46,202 nt of DNA from Pseudomonadota bacterium (GTDB lineage: Bacteria; Pseudomonadota; Gammaproteobacteria; Burkholderiales; Burkholderiaceae_C): NCBI GenBank assembly GCA_030535425.1, contig JAUNHQ010000015.1, positions 1 through 46,202 of the forward strand. Reading direction: 5' to 3'. Within the stretch, counting starts at the first letter, position 1. Each line of letters begins with the position of its first letter. Below are positions 16,300-25,568 of the stretch, one piece after another. The notes under the pieces are model-generated. The model saw only the letters and a program-made list of their open reading frames with translations, made no database searches and was not told the DNA's origin. Position numbers and translations under genes: made by a program.

Positions 16300-17220
16300 T
16301 CAACCGCCTACCTCAACCTCCCAGGCTTGCCCTCGCCCGCGCCCTTGCCCCAGGGTGTGCAGCACCTGCGGCAAGGCCGCGTCCAAAGCTTGCTTGAGCG
16401 TGTGTGGCGGGTTGATGACGAACATGCCGCTGGCCGTCAGTCCTCCACCGCTTTCTGGCGAAGCCGTCCCAATGTGCAGCGTGGCCTGCAACCAGGCGCG
16501 GCCGGCCTGATTGGCCAGGGTTTTCAGCCGGCGCGGCAGCTCGTGCGCCTCAGGGCGGGCAATGATGGGATACCAGATGAGGTATACCCCCGTGGCAAAG
16601 CGCCTGAGCGCGTCTTGCACGCTGGCGGCCACCTTGGCGTAATCGCTTTTGATTTCGTAGCTTGGGTCCATCAGCACCAGCGCCCGGCGAGAGCCGCTGC
16701 CGCTGACAGGCGGCGGCAGCAAGGCTTTCAGCCCCACGAACCCATCTTCGCGCACCACCTGCACGCGCCGGCCCGCCTGCAACTGCGCCACGTGTGCGCC
16801 CAGCGCCTGCACGTCGGCCGGGTGCAGCTCAAACAGCCGCAGCCGGTCATGCACGGCCTCGCGCGCCGACTCGCTCATCAAGGCGTGCATCAGCAAGGGC
16901 GAGCCGGGGTACACGCGCCAAGCGCACGGCTCGCTGACACCCGCATTAAAGCCTTGCAACAGCACCAGGTAGTCGGCCAAGGCAGGCGCCATGCCCGGCA
17001 GCGCCGTCACCGCCGGCAGGCGCGCCACCCCTGACAGCGCCTCGCCCGACGTCTGCGCCGCCTCGCCATCCAGGCGGTACAAGCCCGCGCCCGCGTGCGT
17101 GTCCACCAGCAAAAGGGGCGAATCCTTGCGCATCAAATGGCGCAAGCTGGCAATCAGCACGATGTGCTTGAGCACATCGGCGTGGTTGCCCGCATGAAAA
17201 GCGTGGCGATAACTGAACAT
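16300..17220 (-). CDS. rlmJ: 23S rRNA (adenine-2030-N6)-methyltransferase RlmJ
   Basis: A 306-residue SAM-dependent methyltransferase that modifies A2030 of 23S rRNA. The N-terminus MFSYRHAFHAGNHADVLKHI is diagnostic of the family and includes residues lining the active site; the SAM motif region is LLLVDTHAGAGLY, and the catalytic loop is MDPSYEIKSDY, a DPxY-type variant. The long helical insertion and C-terminal part are normal length. ATG 17220 sets the conserved start; the frame upstream is only an antisense reading of rplM-rpsI. It is divergent from rplM with 183 bases between them. Confidence 0.93.
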   Translation of the reverse strand: MFSYRHAFHAGNHADVLKHIVLIASLRHLMRKDSPLLLVDTHAGAGLYRLDGEAAQTSGEALSGVARLPAVTALPGMAPALADYLVLLQGFNAGVSEPCAWRVYPGSPLLMHALMSESAREAVHDRLRLFELHPADVQALGAHVAQLQAGRRVQVVREDGFVGLKALLPPPVSGSGSRRALVLMDPSYEIKSDYAKVAASVQDALRRFATGVYLIWYPIIARPEAHELPRRLKTLANQAGRAWLQATLHIGTASPESGGGLTASGMFVINPPHTLKQALDAALPQVLHTLGQGRGRGQAWEVEVGG

Positions 17221-17403
17221 AGGCAGCGCATGGTACATCCGCCGCTGCACTAAGCGCGCTACAATGGCGGGCTTTGCAGCGATTTTGTGGCCCCGCGGCA
17301 AAAGCAGTTTTTCACCACCTAAGAGGCTCCCGCCACCCAAGAGGAGCGCCGACCGTGGAAAAGGGCCCGCCAAACCCTCATCTTCATCCTTGAAGGAAAG
17401 CAC

Positions 17404-17832
17404 ATGAAAACGTTCAGCGCCAAACCCGCTGACGTGACGCATGAGTGGTTTGTGATTGACGCCACCGACAAGGTGCTCGGACGGGTCGCCAGCGAAGTGG
17501 CCCTCCGTCTGCGCGGCAAACACAAAGCCATTTACACGCCTCACGTCGATACCGGCGACTACATCATCGTGGTCAACGCCGCCAAGCTCCGCGTCACCGG
17601 CGCCAAGGAGCTCGACAAGAAGTACTACCGCCACACCGGCTACCCCGGCGGCATCCGCGAAACCAATTTCCGCGACATGCAGGCCAAGCACCCCGGCCGC
17701 GCGCTGGAAAAAGCCGTCAAGGGCATGCTGCCCAAGGGCCCGCTGGGCTACGCCATGATCAAGAAGCTGAAGGTCTACGGCGGCGCCGAGCACCCGCACA
17801 GCGCCCAGCAGCCCAAGGCGCTGGAAGTTTAA
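17404..17832 (+). CDS. rplM: 50S ribosomal protein L13
   Basis: A 142-residue L13, an early-assembling large-subunit protein. Recognisable throughout: [40 protein letters not shown] and [27 protein letters not shown] precedes the ATG. It forms the usual two-gene operon with rpsI 12 bases downstream. A TACAAT -10-like hexamer at 17260-17265 would give a leader of about 130 bases, but I see no matching -35 box, so the promoter is not called separately. Confidence 0.98.
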   Translation: MKTFSAKPADVTHEWFVIDATDKVLGRVASEVALRLRGKHKAIYTPHVDTGDYIIVVNAAKLRVTGAKELDKKYYRHTGYPGGIRETNFRDMQAKHPGRALEKAVKGMLPKGPLGYAMIKKLKVYGGAEHPHSAQQPKALEV

Positions 17833-17844
17833 GGAGCCGCGCAA

Positions 17845-18237
17845 ATGATTGGTGATTGGAACAATGGCACCGGCCGTCGCAAATCCAGCGTCGCCCGCGT
17901 GTTTCTGAAAAAAGGCTCCGGCAAGATCACGGTCAATGGCAAGCCCATTGAGCAGTTCTTTGGCCGCCAGACCTCCATCATGATCTGCAAGCAGCCGCTG
18001 GTGCTGACCGAAAACCTCGAAACCTTCGATGTGATGGTCAACGTGCACGGCGGCGGCGAATCCGGCCAGGCCGGTGCCGTGCGCCACGGCATCACCCGCG
18101 CACTGATCGACTACGACGCCAACCTCAAGCCCGCCCTGAGCGCCGCTGGCTACGTCACGCGCGATGCGCGCGAGGTCGAGCGCAAGAAAGTCGGTCTGCA
18201 CTCTGCACGCCGCCGCAAGCAGTTCAGCAAGCGTTAA
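17845..18237 (+). CDS. rpsI: 30S ribosomal protein S9
   Basis: A 130-residue S9, whose C-terminal tail reaches into the decoding centre near the P-site tRNA anticodon. Hallmarks: [19 protein letters not shown] near the start, [20 protein letters not shown] in the middle and the terminal RRRKQFSKR, ending with the invariant Lys-Arg. Second gene of the rplM-rpsI operon, with GGAG before the start; a strong terminator follows. Confidence 0.98.
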   Translation: MIGDWNNGTGRRKSSVARVFLKKGSGKITVNGKPIEQFFGRQTSIMICKQPLVLTENLETFDVMVNVHGGGESGQAGAVRHGITRALIDYDANLKPALSAAGYVTRDAREVERKKVGLHSARRRKQFSKR

Positions 18238-18269
18238 CCGGCTTGCCCTGCCAGGGCTTGCCGTACAAG

Positions 18270-18308
18270 AAAAAACCGTGTCAGCTCATGCGGCTGGCAC
18301 GGTTTTTT
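18270..18308 (+). terminator. Terminator after rpsI
   Basis: Left arm 18270-18285 (AAAAAACCGTGTCAGC) pairs with 18293-18308 with one G-T wobble, loop of seven bases, and a T run ends the right arm. The A run on the left makes it potentially bidirectional. Confidence 0.9.
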
Positions 18309-18370
18309 TCATGGCGCGTGGTAAAAGCGCGGGCTATCGACATCATCGACGAGCAAGGAGAACACAAGCC

Positions 18371-18862
18371 ATGTTGGGCCTCAAAAAACAGCCATCGGTC
18401 GGCAGCATCATTGGTGCGGGCATGCGCGTGGATGGGCCTTGCACTTTTCGGGGCGGCTTGCAGATCGACGGCACCGTGCTGGGCGATGTCACGGCCGAGG
18501 GCGAGGCCACCGTGCTCATCATTGGCGAAACCGGCCAGGTGCAAGGCGCCATCAGCGCCGACCATGTGGTCATCGGCGGCACCGTGCTGGGCCCGGTGGC
18601 CGCGCGCGAGCGGCTGGAGCTGCAAGCCAAGGCACGCGTGCAAGGCGATGTGCAATACACCTCGCTGGAGATGCAGCCTGGCGCCGTCATCGCCGGGCAA
18701 CTGCAACCTCGGCTGACCCCGCCGCCCGCTGCCCAGCCAGTGATGACCGCGCCCAGCGCGGCAGAGCCGACAGGCGACAGCCCGCACGAACCGGTGGAAC
18801 CCACGCTGGACATCATGGACACGGACATCACCCCTGCCCCGGACAAAAACCGACTGTTTTGA
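18371..18862 (+). CDS. Bactofilin (polymer-forming cytoskeletal protein)
   Basis: A 163-residue protein of the bactofilin family (DUF583), which forms nucleotide-free filaments used for cell shape or localising cell-wall enzymes. Repeating beta-helix turns are visible: [40 protein letters not shown] and [21 protein letters not shown] short N-terminal tail ([15 protein letters not shown]) is typical and often membrane-associating. The last 50 residues are Pro/Glu/Asp-rich and probably disordered. GCAAGGAG precedes the start. erpA follows by 40 bases; no peptidase (M23) partner gene is adjacent. Confidence 0.9.
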   Translation: MLGLKKQPSVGSIIGAGMRVDGPCTFRGGLQIDGTVLGDVTAEGEATVLIIGETGQVQGAISADHVVIGGTVLGPVAARERLELQAKARVQGDVQYTSLEMQPGAVIAGQLQPRLTPPPAAQPVMTAPSAAEPTGDSPHEPVEPTLDIMDTDITPAPDKNRLF

Positions 18863-18902
18863 TAGACTATTGGGCATTCACACCCCCATGCAGGAGTCCC
18901 CC

Positions 18903-19289
18903 ATGAGTGCCGAGCCACAAGCCGTTGTCGCCGCGCAAGCGCCAGCGGCCATGCCTGATCCCATCGTCTTTACCGACAGCGCCGCCGCCAAGGTGGCTGA
19001 TTTGATTGCCGAAGAAGGCAACCCCGACCTGAAGCTGCGCGTGTTCGTTCAAGGCGGCGGCTGCTCGGGCTTTCAATACGGCTTTACCTTTGATGAGGTC
19101 AGCAACGAAGACGACACCACGATGACCAAGAACGGCGTGTCGCTGCTGATCGACCCCATGAGCTACCAGTACCTGGTGGGCGCGGAAATCGACTACAAAG
19201 AAGATTTGCAAGGCGCGCAGTTCGTCATCAAAAACCCCAACGCACAAACCACTTGCGGCTGCGGCTCCTCTTTTTCCGTCGCCGAATAA
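18903..19289 (+). CDS. erpA: Iron-sulfur cluster insertion protein ErpA
   Basis: A 128-residue A-type carrier that delivers [4Fe-4S] or [2Fe-2S] clusters to apoproteins, including isoprenoid-pathway enzymes in characterised bacteria. The fold is clear: [19 protein letters not shown] supplies the first Cys, and [14 protein letters not shown] the final CxC pair. ATG 18903 follows CAGGAG with six bases spacing; upstream ATGs at 18870 and 18888 lack this. An Ala-rich N-terminal extension of about 25 residues precedes the domain. It could be named after other A-type carriers, but this length and the C-terminus fit ErpA best. Confidence 0.93.
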   Translation: MSAEPQAVVAAQAPAAMPDPIVFTDSAAAKVADLIAEEGNPDLKLRVFVQGGGCSGFQYGFTFDEVSNEDDTTMTKNGVSLLIDPMSYQYLVGAEIDYKEDLQGAQFVIKNPNAQTTCGCGSSFSVAE

Positions 19290-19333
19290 GCACACGCTCC
19301 GTGGCAGCACACAGCCGCTGCCCTTGCCTCTTC

Positions 19334-19357
19334 AAGCGCCTTCCCAGGCGCTTTTTT
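19334..19357 (+). terminator. Terminator after erpA
   Basis: Stem AAGCGCCT (19334-19341) with AGGCGCTT (19346-19353), loop TCCC, followed by a T run. It ends the erpA transcript just before element copy D. Confidence 0.85.
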
Positions 19358-19376
19358 CTTGCCCGGCCCGACCAGG

Positions 19377-19440
19377 CAATAGCTATACTTTATATAGCTA
19401 AAACTCTTTGCAGAAAGCGCGCAAACGCCCGTTTTCTTAA
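19377..19440 (+). repeat. Dispersed AT-rich element, copy D
   Basis: ATAGCTATACTTTATATAGC followed by TAAAACTCTTTGCAG and GCGCGCAAACGCC. It lies between convergent erpA and azlD and is a good match to copy H in both halves. Confidence 0.6.
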
Positions 19441-19474
19441 TGCACGTTGAGCGGTGCGCTGGCTGGCCTTCGCT

Positions 19475-19831
19475 TCACCACCCCCAACCCAGCCGCAGCG
19501 GCAGGTACACCGCCATGCCCACGGCGATGGACAGCGGCAGCGGGTACGCGCCGTGCTGGCGCCAGAAGTAAAAGCCCGCGCCCGCCAGCGCGCCCCACAC
19601 CCGTGCGTCGCGCCACAGGCTGCCCACGGCGCTGGGGACGCCGCCGCTCATCAGAATGTCGGGCGCGATCACCGCCGCCAGCGCGGCAATGGGCGCGTAT
19701 TGCAGCCCGCGCTGCGCCCAGGCGGGCAGGCGCCAGGGGCGCTGGCTGATGAAGAAAAAGCCCCGCGTGATGACGGTGATGGCGGCCATGCCGACGATGG
19801 CCAGCAGCGTCCAGGCGTCGGTTTCAGGCAC
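19475..19831 (-). CDS. azlD: AzlD-type branched-chain amino acid exporter subunit
   Basis: A 118-residue inner-membrane protein with about four hydrophobic segments (WTLLAIVGMAAITVITRGFF, LQYAPIAALAAVIAPDIL and two later ones). AzlD is the small partner of AzlC in the LIV-E exporter family, which exports branched-chain amino acids and analogues. I chose GTG 19831, which overlaps the azlC stop by eight bases and gives a start directly before the first membrane segment; the longer frame to 19906 reads azlC out of frame. Substrate is inferred from family. Confidence 0.85.
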   Translation of the reverse strand: MPETDAWTLLAIVGMAAITVITRGFFFISQRPWRLPAWAQRGLQYAPIAALAAVIAPDILMSGGVPSAVGSLWRDARVWGALAGAGFYFWRQHGAYPLPLSIAVGMAVYLPLRLGWGW

Positions 19832-20645
19832 GGCGCGGCTCCTGCGGGGCTGCGGGCGGGCGCAGGCGCGGCTCGATGAACAGGCACAGCGCCACGGCCA
19901 CGGCAATGGCGGCCACGATGTTCAGGCGATAAGGCAGCCCGTACAGCGCCACGGCAGCGGCCGCGGCCACGAAGGCCGAGAGCGCGCGCAGCCGCGTGCT
20001 GGCCAGCGAGCAGGCCACGGCCAGCAGCGCCAGGGTGCCGGCAAATTCCAGCCCCCAGCGGGTGGGCAGGGCCGCGCCCAGAAAGATGCCGGCAAAGCTG
20101 AACACCTGCCAGAACAGCCAGTTGCACACGTTGCCGCCCCACAGGTAGGCCATTTGCGCGCGGCGCTGGCGTTCGGTTTCTGCCGGCTTGGGAAAGCGCC
20201 GGGTGTAGAGCACGTAGGTCACGTCGCCCGTGAAGTAGCCCAGCCACAGCCGCTGCGCGCGCGGCAGGAACATGAAGTAGTCGCGCAGGTGCACGCTGAA
20301 GACGACAAAGCGCAGGTTGACGCAAAAGGCCGTGGCCCAGATGACCCACAGGGGCGCGCCCGCGGCGATGAGCGGTATGGCCGCCAGCTGCGCGCTGCCC
20401 GCAAACACCAGCAGCGACATGGCCACCGCTTCGGTGATGCTCATGCCGCTTTTGACCATGGCCACGCCGGTCATGAAGGCCCAGGCGGTCAGGCCGACGG
20501 AGATGCCCGACATTTCGCGCGCGCCCACCCAGAACAGCGGGTGGCGGGCGGTGCGCGCAAAGCCGTCCACCCGCCGCATCAGCCAGGCGCTCAGGCGCCC
20601 GCGCGGGGCCAGGTCGGCCGGCGGGCGGGGCAGGGGCATGTTCAT
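19824..20645 (-). CDS. azlC: AzlC-type branched-chain amino acid exporter subunit
   Basis: A 273-residue inner-membrane protein, large subunit of an AzlCD-type exporter. The core motif [11 protein letters not shown] appears as [37 protein letters not shown] and [15 protein letters not shown] are also typical. A hydrophilic N-terminus of about 40 residues precedes the first membrane segment. Its ATG overlaps the fmt stop by four bases and azlD overlaps its own end, so fmt, azlC and azlD appear coupled, an unusual association of an exporter with translation-initiation genes. Confidence 0.9.
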   Translation of the reverse strand: MNMPLPRPPADLAPRGRLSAWLMRRVDGFARTARHPLFWVGAREMSGISVGLTAWAFMTGVAMVKSGMSITEAVAMSLLVFAGSAQLAAIPLIAAGAPLWVIWATAFCVNLRFVVFSVHLRDYFMFLPRAQRLWLGYFTGDVTYVLYTRRFPKPAETERQRRAQMAYLWGGNVCNWLFWQVFSFAGIFLGAALPTRWGLEFAGTLALLAVACSLASTRLRALSAFVAAAAAVALYGLPYRLNIVAAIAVAVALCLFIEPRLRPPAAPQEPRRA

Positions 20646-21646
20646 GGCGTGCGGCCTGTTTCAGGCGGGGGGGCGAAGCACTGGCCCGGCTGCACGGCAA
20701 AGCCGCGCAGAAAGTCGCGCACGGGCAGGCGCTTGCCGCCGGGGCGTTGCAGCTCGGTCAGGCGCAGCACGCCGCCGCCCGCGCCCAGGCCGCAGGCCAC
20801 GCGAATGCCCTCGTCGTCTACATGCAGAATCTGGCCTTCGCGCACGTCTGGCGCGTGGCGGCAGCTATCTATTTCAGAGCGCCAGATTTTCAGCGCCGTG
20901 CCTTGCAGCACGCTGCTGGCGCCGGGGAAGGGGTCAAAGGCGCGCACGCGGCGTTCAATCACGGGGGCGGGCTGGGCCCAGTCGATGGCGGCTTCGTGTT
21001 TTTCAATCTTGTGGGCGTAGCTCACGCCTTCGGCGGGCTGGGCGGTGGCGCTCAAGGGGCCGCAGGCGGCCAGCTCCAGCGCCTCCACGATCAGGCGCCC
21101 GCCTAGCGCGGCCAGCGCGTCGTGCAGTGTGGCGGTGGTGTCGCGCGGGCCGATGGGCAGGCGTTCGGTCAGCAGCATGGCGCCGGTGTCCAGCCCTTCG
21201 TCCATTTGCATGATGGTGATGCCGGTTTCGGCATCGCCCGCTTCAATGGCGCGGTGAATGGGGGCGGCGCCGCGCCAGCGCGGCAGGATCGAGGCATGGA
21301 TGTTGAGGCAGCCCAGGCGCGGCCCGGCCAGCACCCACTGCGGCAGGATCAGGCCGTAGGCGGCCACCACCATGACGTCGGGCGCGGCCGCTTGCAGGGC
21401 GGCGCGGGCAGCGGCGGCGTCTTCGGGGTATTTGCCGTCCAGCCGCAGGCTGCGCGGCTGGGCCAACGGCAGGCCGTGCGCCTGCGCAAACTGTTTGACG
21501 GGCGAGGCTTGCAGCTTCATGCCCCGGCCTGCGGGGCGGTCGGGCTGGGTCAGCACCAGGGGCACGTCAAAACCTGCGGCGTGCAGCCGCTCAAGCGCCA
21601 CGCGGGCAAATTCAGGGGTGCCGGCGAAGGCGACTTTCATGCTCAT
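20642..21646 (-). CDS. fmt: Methionyl-tRNA formyltransferase
   Basis: A 334-residue cytoplasmic enzyme that formylates Met-tRNA-fMet from 10-formyl-tetrahydrofolate. N-terminal Rossmann domain: [16 protein letters not shown]; active-site region [20 protein letters not shown] with the catalytic Asn-x-His, followed by [22 protein letters not shown]. The C-terminal OB-fold that binds tRNA spans about 210-320 and is full length ([13 protein letters not shown]). It is encoded with def, the deformylase that later removes the formyl group. Element E lies in the 66-base gap upstream. Confidence 0.96.
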   Translation of the reverse strand: MSMKVAFAGTPEFARVALERLHAAGFDVPLVLTQPDRPAGRGMKLQASPVKQFAQAHGLPLAQPRSLRLDGKYPEDAAAARAALQAAAPDVMVVAAYGLILPQWVLAGPRLGCLNIHASILPRWRGAAPIHRAIEAGDAETGITIMQMDEGLDTGAMLLTERLPIGPRDTTATLHDALAALGGRLIVEALELAACGPLSATAQPAEGVSYAHKIEKHEAAIDWAQPAPVIERRVRAFDPFPGASSVLQGTALKIWRSEIDSCRHAPDVREGQILHVDDEGIRVACGLGAGGGVLRLTELQRPGGKRLPVRDFLRGFAVQPGQCFAPPPETGRTP

Positions 21647-21702
21647 TTTTAAATAGCTGTTTGCGCTGGATAGGCGTGCGCAAAAGGCACTTTTGGCTTC
21701 AA
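21646..21702 (+). repeat. Dispersed AT-rich element, copy E
   Basis: AAATAGCTGTTTGCGCTGGA followed by GTGCGCAAAAGGCACTTTTG. It lies directly upstream of the fmt start codon. It is one of the more divergent copies. Confidence 0.5.
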
Positions 21703-21712
21703 ACCTCTGGCC

Positions 21713-22252
21713 TTAGCGCTCGCGCGGCTCGGGCGGGTATTCGTCGCCGCTGGAGTAGCCGCGCACCACGCCGGCGGGGTCGATGTCGATGTACAGCAGG
21801 CGCGGGAAAGGGCCGTTGTCGTAACGCCAGACCCAGATCACGCCATCAAAGTTGTGCACGCCCATGACCTGCGCGGGCGGGCCGTATTCGCGCAGCACGT
21901 CGGCGCGCGTCCAGGTGCCGGGCCGGATGCGCTGGCCAAACAGGCCTTCTTGCAGCGCCTGCTCGACGCGCGTGACGCGGCCTTGCGCGTCCACGTCCAG
22001 GTTGTACACGCGCTTGCCCGCCGGCTGCCAGGAGTATTGCAGCCGCTCGCCCGCGCCCTCTCCCTGGCCCGCCGGGTAGCGGGCCGTGGGCGCGCCCAGC
22101 TGCTGCACGGCCTGCGCCACGGGCGTGCCGGGGGCCACGCGCTCGGGCATGGCGCAGCCGGCCAGCACGGCAGCGGCCAGCGCCAGACCGGCGGTGTACA
22201 GGCGGGCGCGGTGGCGAAGGCCGCCGTGAAGGAGGCAGCCCAGCAGGGTCAC
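21713..22252 (-). CDS. Predicted outer-membrane lipoprotein, SmpA/OmlA-like
   Basis: A 179-residue predicted lipoprotein between def and fmt. From a GTG start at 22252, overlapping the def stop by four bases, the N-terminus is basic and then hydrophobic ([15 protein letters not shown]) with lipobox Cys at about residue 34. The body contains [29 protein letters not shown] and a second strand-rich part with [22 protein letters not shown]. Two repeats of the small beta-sandwich seen in SmpA/OmlA (BamE-type) proteins are suggested, but it is not BamE itself. The function is unknown. The start is the least certain part. Confidence 0.7.
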   Translation of the reverse strand: MTLLGCLLHGGLRHRARLYTAGLALAAAVLAGCAMPERVAPGTPVAQAVQQLGAPTARYPAGQGEGAGERLQYSWQPAGKRVYNLDVDAQGRVTRVEQALQEGLFGQRIRPGTWTRADVLREYGPPAQVMGVHNFDGVIWVWRYDNGPFPRLLYIDIDPAGVVRGYSSGDEYPPEPRER

Positions 22253-22788
22253 AGGCGTTCCCGCGCGTGGGCGGCGGCGGATTTGGCGTCTTCGCGCTCG
22301 GCCTTGAGCAGCTTGGTCTTGATGCGGCCTTGCTTGAGCGGCGAGAGGTATTGCACGAACACCTTGCCCATGAGGTGATCCATCTCGTGCTGGATGCACA
22401 CGGCCAGCAGACCGTCGGCGGCGATTTCGCGCGACTGGCCGTTTTCGTCCAGCGCGCGCACGCGCACCTGGGCGGCGCGCTCCACGCCGTCGTAAATGCC
22501 GGGCACCGACAGGCAGCCCTCGTCGCCACGCACGCGCTCGTCGCTGGCCCACAGCAGCTCGGGGTTGATGAGCACCAGGCGTTCGTTGCGCTCTTCCGAC
22601 ACGTCGATCACGATCACGCGCTCATGCACGTCCACCTGCGTGGCCGCCAGGCCAATGCCCTTGGCCTCGTACATGGTGTCGAACATGTCGCCAATCAGGC
22701 TTTTCAGGCGGGCGTCCACGGCCTGCACGGGCTTGGCCACTTTGAACAGGCGCGGGTCGGGATAGCGGAGGATGGGAAGCAAAGCCAT
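22249..22788 (-). CDS. def: Peptide deformylase
   Basis: A 179-residue metalloenzyme that removes the N-formyl group from new proteins. All three motifs are intact: GIGLAATQ at about 44-51, EGCLSVPG carrying the Cys metal ligand at about 90, and QHEMDHL with the two His ligands and catalytic Glu at about 133. Length and ending are normal with a basic tail. It heads a minus-strand group def-lipoprotein-fmt-azlC-azlD and is divergent from the lysM-dprA pair, a conserved arrangement in proteobacteria. Confidence 0.97.
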   Translation of the reverse strand: MALLPILRYPDPRLFKVAKPVQAVDARLKSLIGDMFDTMYEAKGIGLAATQVDVHERVIVIDVSEERNERLVLINPELLWASDERVRGDEGCLSVPGIYDGVERAAQVRVRALDENGQSREIAADGLLAVCIQHEMDHLMGKVFVQYLSPLKQGRIKTKLLKAEREDAKSAAAHARERL

Positions 22789-22862
22789 GGGGGAATTTCC
22801 ATCAAGATGTGGCTATTTTCGCGACTTTTCACCTTTCCCGCCCGCTCGGCACGCCAATTTCG

Positions 22863-22891
22863 TTGCCGGATCAAAAGCTTGAATGCAGAAT
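22863..22891 (+). promoter_or_regulatory. Candidate sigma-70 promoter for lysM-dprA
   Basis: TTGCCG (22863-22868) and CAGAAT (22886-22891) are separated by 17 bases. The position would place the transcript start just before the ATG at 22934 and excludes the alternative ATG 22883 as translation start. A moderate match only. Confidence 0.35.
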
Positions 22892-22933
22892 CCCCCGTGC
22901 TTTGTCAAGTTGGCAACCGCTCACAGCAAAACA

Positions 22934-24271
22934 ATGAAACATACTTTTCCCGAAGCCACCGCGCCGCGAGCCAAAACCGCAACTCTGACCGCCTCTATGG
23001 CACTGCTGGCCACCGCGCTCACCGCCGCCCTGCCCGCCCATGCACAACAAGGCAGCCAACGCCCCGTGACCCCGGCGCAACGCGCCACGGCCCAGCAAGT
23101 GGCCAGCGCGGGCGTTCCCCTGTCTGCCCTGGCTCCCAACGCGCCCGAGGAATACACCGTGCGCCGTGGCGACACGCTGTGGCGCATCTCTGGCCTGTTT
23201 CTCAAGTCTCCCTGGCGCTGGCCCGAACTGTGGGGCATGAACCTGCAGGACATCCGCAACCCGCACCTGATCTATCCTGGTCAGCAGCTCTATCTGGAGC
23301 GCGTGGGTGATCGCGCCATGCTGCGCGCACGCCGCGCTGGCGACGGCCAAGTCAGCGCCACCATCCGCGTGTCACCCCGCAACCGCGTCGAAATGCTCGA
23401 TGCCAACCCGCTGCCCACGCTGCAACCGCACCTGATTGAGCCTTTCCTGGCCGAGCCGCTGGTCGTTGATGACGACACCTTCAAGCGCGCCCCGCGCATC
23501 GTGGCTTTGGCCAACCAGGATCGCGTGCTGGTGGCCAAAGGCGACCGCGCCTATGTCCGCGGCCCGACAGATGCACCCCTGCTGTCGGCGCCCGGCCTGC
23601 CCACCAACTTCCGTGTCTTCCGCACCGCCACACCACTGAAGGATCCGATCACCGGTGAAATCCTCGGTTATGAAGGCCAGTACGTCGGCCAGGCAGAGCT
23701 GGTGCGTGGCGAAAGCGAAACCGAAGAAACCCCGCCAGAGCTGCTGGCTTCCCAGGCACACAAGAAAACCTCTGTCACCATGCCCACCGCTGGCGACAGT
23801 GATGCCACCCCCATCGAAGAGCCCACCACGCCCGAAGAGCCGCGCATGCTGCCCGTGCCAGCCACTGTGGACGTGCTCACCAGCAAGGAAGAAATGCGTG
23901 CGGGTGACCGCCTGTTGCCTGAGCCCGAGCGCGAATACCGCAACTACGTGCCACATGCCCCCGACATCCCAGTGGATGCGCGCGTGGTATCCGTGCATGG
24001 CAACTCGGTGCGTTATGCGGGCCAGAACCAGATCGTGGTCATCAACAAGGGGCTGCGTGACGGCATTGAAAACGGCCACGTACTGGCCTTGCTGTCTTCT
24101 GGCGCCCGTATTGCCGACAAAACCGAGAAAGCACGCACCACCATCCAGTTGCCCGACGAGCGCAATGGTGTCGCCATGGTGTTCCGCCCCTTTGAGCGGG
24201 TTTCCTACGCCCTGGTCATGGAAATCACCAGTCCTGTGCAGGTGGGCGACAAGCTGGTCAACCCCAAGTAA
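22934..24271 (+). CDS. LysM peptidoglycan-binding domain protein
   Basis: A 445-residue exported protein. Signal peptide about 1-38 (ALLATALTAALPAHAQ). A single LysM domain follows: EEYTVRRGDTLWRISGLFL through NPHLIYPGQQLYLE at roughly 72-123, with one extra stretch between. The rest (about 300 residues) matches the uncharacterised extension found in the LysM protein that precedes dprA in many proteobacteria; it contains strand-rich segments such as GYEGQYVGQAELVRG and NQIVVINKGLRDGIENGHVL. Likely periplasmic and wall-associated. Start 22934 is preferred over 22883 on signal-peptide grounds. Confidence 0.9.
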   Translation: MKHTFPEATAPRAKTATLTASMALLATALTAALPAHAQQGSQRPVTPAQRATAQQVASAGVPLSALAPNAPEEYTVRRGDTLWRISGLFLKSPWRWPELWGMNLQDIRNPHLIYPGQQLYLERVGDRAMLRARRAGDGQVSATIRVSPRNRVEMLDANPLPTLQPHLIEPFLAEPLVVDDDTFKRAPRIVALANQDRVLVAKGDRAYVRGPTDAPLLSAPGLPTNFRVFRTATPLKDPITGEILGYEGQYVGQAELVRGESETEETPPELLASQAHKKTSVTMPTAGDSDATPIEEPTTPEEPRMLPVPATVDVLTSKEEMRAGDRLLPEPEREYRNYVPHAPDIPVDARVVSVHGNSVRYAGQNQIVVINKGLRDGIENGHVLALLSSGARIADKTEKARTTIQLPDERNGVAMVFRPFERVSYALVMEITSPVQVGDKLVNPK

Positions 24272-24279
24272 AGCCCTCC

Positions 24280-24313
24280 GCACGGCGCGCAGCAGTTGAG
24301 CAGCGCGCCGTGC
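24280..24313 (+). other. Strong hairpin between lysM and dprA
   Basis: GCACGGCGCGC (24280-24290) pairs perfectly with GCGCGCCGTGC (24303-24313) around a 12-base loop. No T run follows, so it is not a standard terminator; it may tune read-through or protect the mRNA end of the lysM gene. Confidence 0.55.
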
Positions 24314-24353
24314 ACCGGCATCCTCTCACCCTCGCCTCGGCAGCACTTCAGCC

Positions 24354-25565
24354 ATGGAGCGTGAAGAACTGGCTGCTTGGCTGCGCCTGGTGCTCACCCC
24401 CGGCGTCGGCAGCGACACCGCACGCCGCCTTCTGGCTGCCTTTGGCCTGCCCCAAGCCATTTTCGATGCCAGCAGCGCTGCTCTACAGCAGTTGGCATCG
24501 CCCGCCCAGGTCAAGGCTTTGCATCGAACGCCGGAGTCGCTACCCAGCCTGCTGGAAACCACTTGGCAATGGCTTGGACAGCATGATCCCCAGGTGGAAC
24601 ACCGCCTGGTCACCCTGGCCGATGCCACCTACCCCGCCAGCCTGCTGGAGATTGAAGACCCGCCCCTGATGCTTTACCTACTGGGGCGCACCTCACTGCT
24701 CGACACCCCCTTTGCCGCTGAAGCCGGCATGGCGCAACCCTCCAGCCACTGGCCCAGCCAAGCCCTTGCCATGGTCGGCAGCCGCAACCCCACACCCCAA
24801 GGCCAGCAGAACGCACAGCAATTCGCCAAGGCCTTCAGCGCATCCGGGCTCTGTGTGGTATCTGGTATGGCATTGGGCATTGATGGCGCCGCCCACTTGG
24901 GCGCACTGTCCGCAGTGGATGAAGCAGCCCCTGCCAAGCGCTTGTGCACCATAGCAGTCATCGGCACGGGTATTGACCGCGTGTACCCACGCCAACACCG
25001 GGAATTGGCCCATCGCATTGCGCGCCATGGCCTAATCGTGAGCGAATATCCGCTGGGCACACCGCCGCTGGCGTCCAACTTCCCCAAGCGCAACCGGCTC
25101 ATCGCAGGATTAAGCCAAGGCACGCTGGTGGTAGAAGCCGCGCTGGCGTCAGGCTCACTCATCACTGCGCGCCTGGCCGCCGAACAAGGCAAGGAAGTCT
25201 TCGCCATCCCTGGTTCCATCCACAACCCACAGTCACGGGGCTGCCACGCCCTCATCCGTCAAGGCGCCAAGCTGGTAGAAACCGCACAGGATGTACAGGA
25301 AGAGCTGCGCTGGCCCTCTTCACCCATAACGGATGCCAATCCGGCTCGGAAAACGCACACCCAGAGCGGCCCGCATGCCACAAGCGATAGCTCCAATGAC
25401 ACGCTGCTTCACGCCCTGGGCACCGACCCTGTGGGATTGGATGCACTGCTGGCACGCACGGGCCTGGATACCGCAACGCTGCAAGCACGTTTGCTAGAGC
25501 TGGAGTTGAACGGGCAAGTTGGCCGCCTGCCTGGCGGACTGTTTCAACGCCTCTGGCAAGGGTAG
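24354..25565 (+). CDS. dprA: DNA processing protein DprA
   Basis: A 403-residue protein that binds incoming single-stranded DNA and loads RecA during natural transformation. An N-terminal helical (SAM-like) domain (LRLVLTPGVGSDTARRLLAA) is followed by the Rossmann-like core: MVGSRNPTPQG, SGMALGIDGAAH, AVIGTGIDRVYPRQHREL, SEYPLGTPPLASNFPKRNR, and SLITARLAAEQGKEVFAIPG. The C-terminal winged-helix (DLLARTGLDTATLQARLLEL-like) ends at GGLFQRLWQG. The protein appears complete, although a transposase remnant begins three bases after the stop. Confidence 0.96.
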   Translation: MEREELAAWLRLVLTPGVGSDTARRLLAAFGLPQAIFDASSAALQQLASPAQVKALHRTPESLPSLLETTWQWLGQHDPQVEHRLVTLADATYPASLLEIEDPPLMLYLLGRTSLLDTPFAAEAGMAQPSSHWPSQALAMVGSRNPTPQGQQNAQQFAKAFSASGLCVVSGMALGIDGAAHLGALSAVDEAAPAKRLCTIAVIGTGIDRVYPRQHRELAHRIARHGLIVSEYPLGTPPLASNFPKRNRLIAGLSQGTLVVEAALASGSLITARLAAEQGKEVFAIPGSIHNPQSRGCHALIRQGAKLVETAQDVQEELRWPSSPITDANPARKTHTQSGPHATSDSSNDTLLHALGTDPVGLDALLARTGLDTATLQARLLELELNGQVGRLPGGLFQRLWQG

Positions 25566-25568
25566 CGC

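Noticed and set aside
17221-18201. Minus-strand extension of the rlmJ frame to 633 residues
   Set aside because: It reads antisense across rplM and rpsI; the conserved RlmJ start is at 17220.
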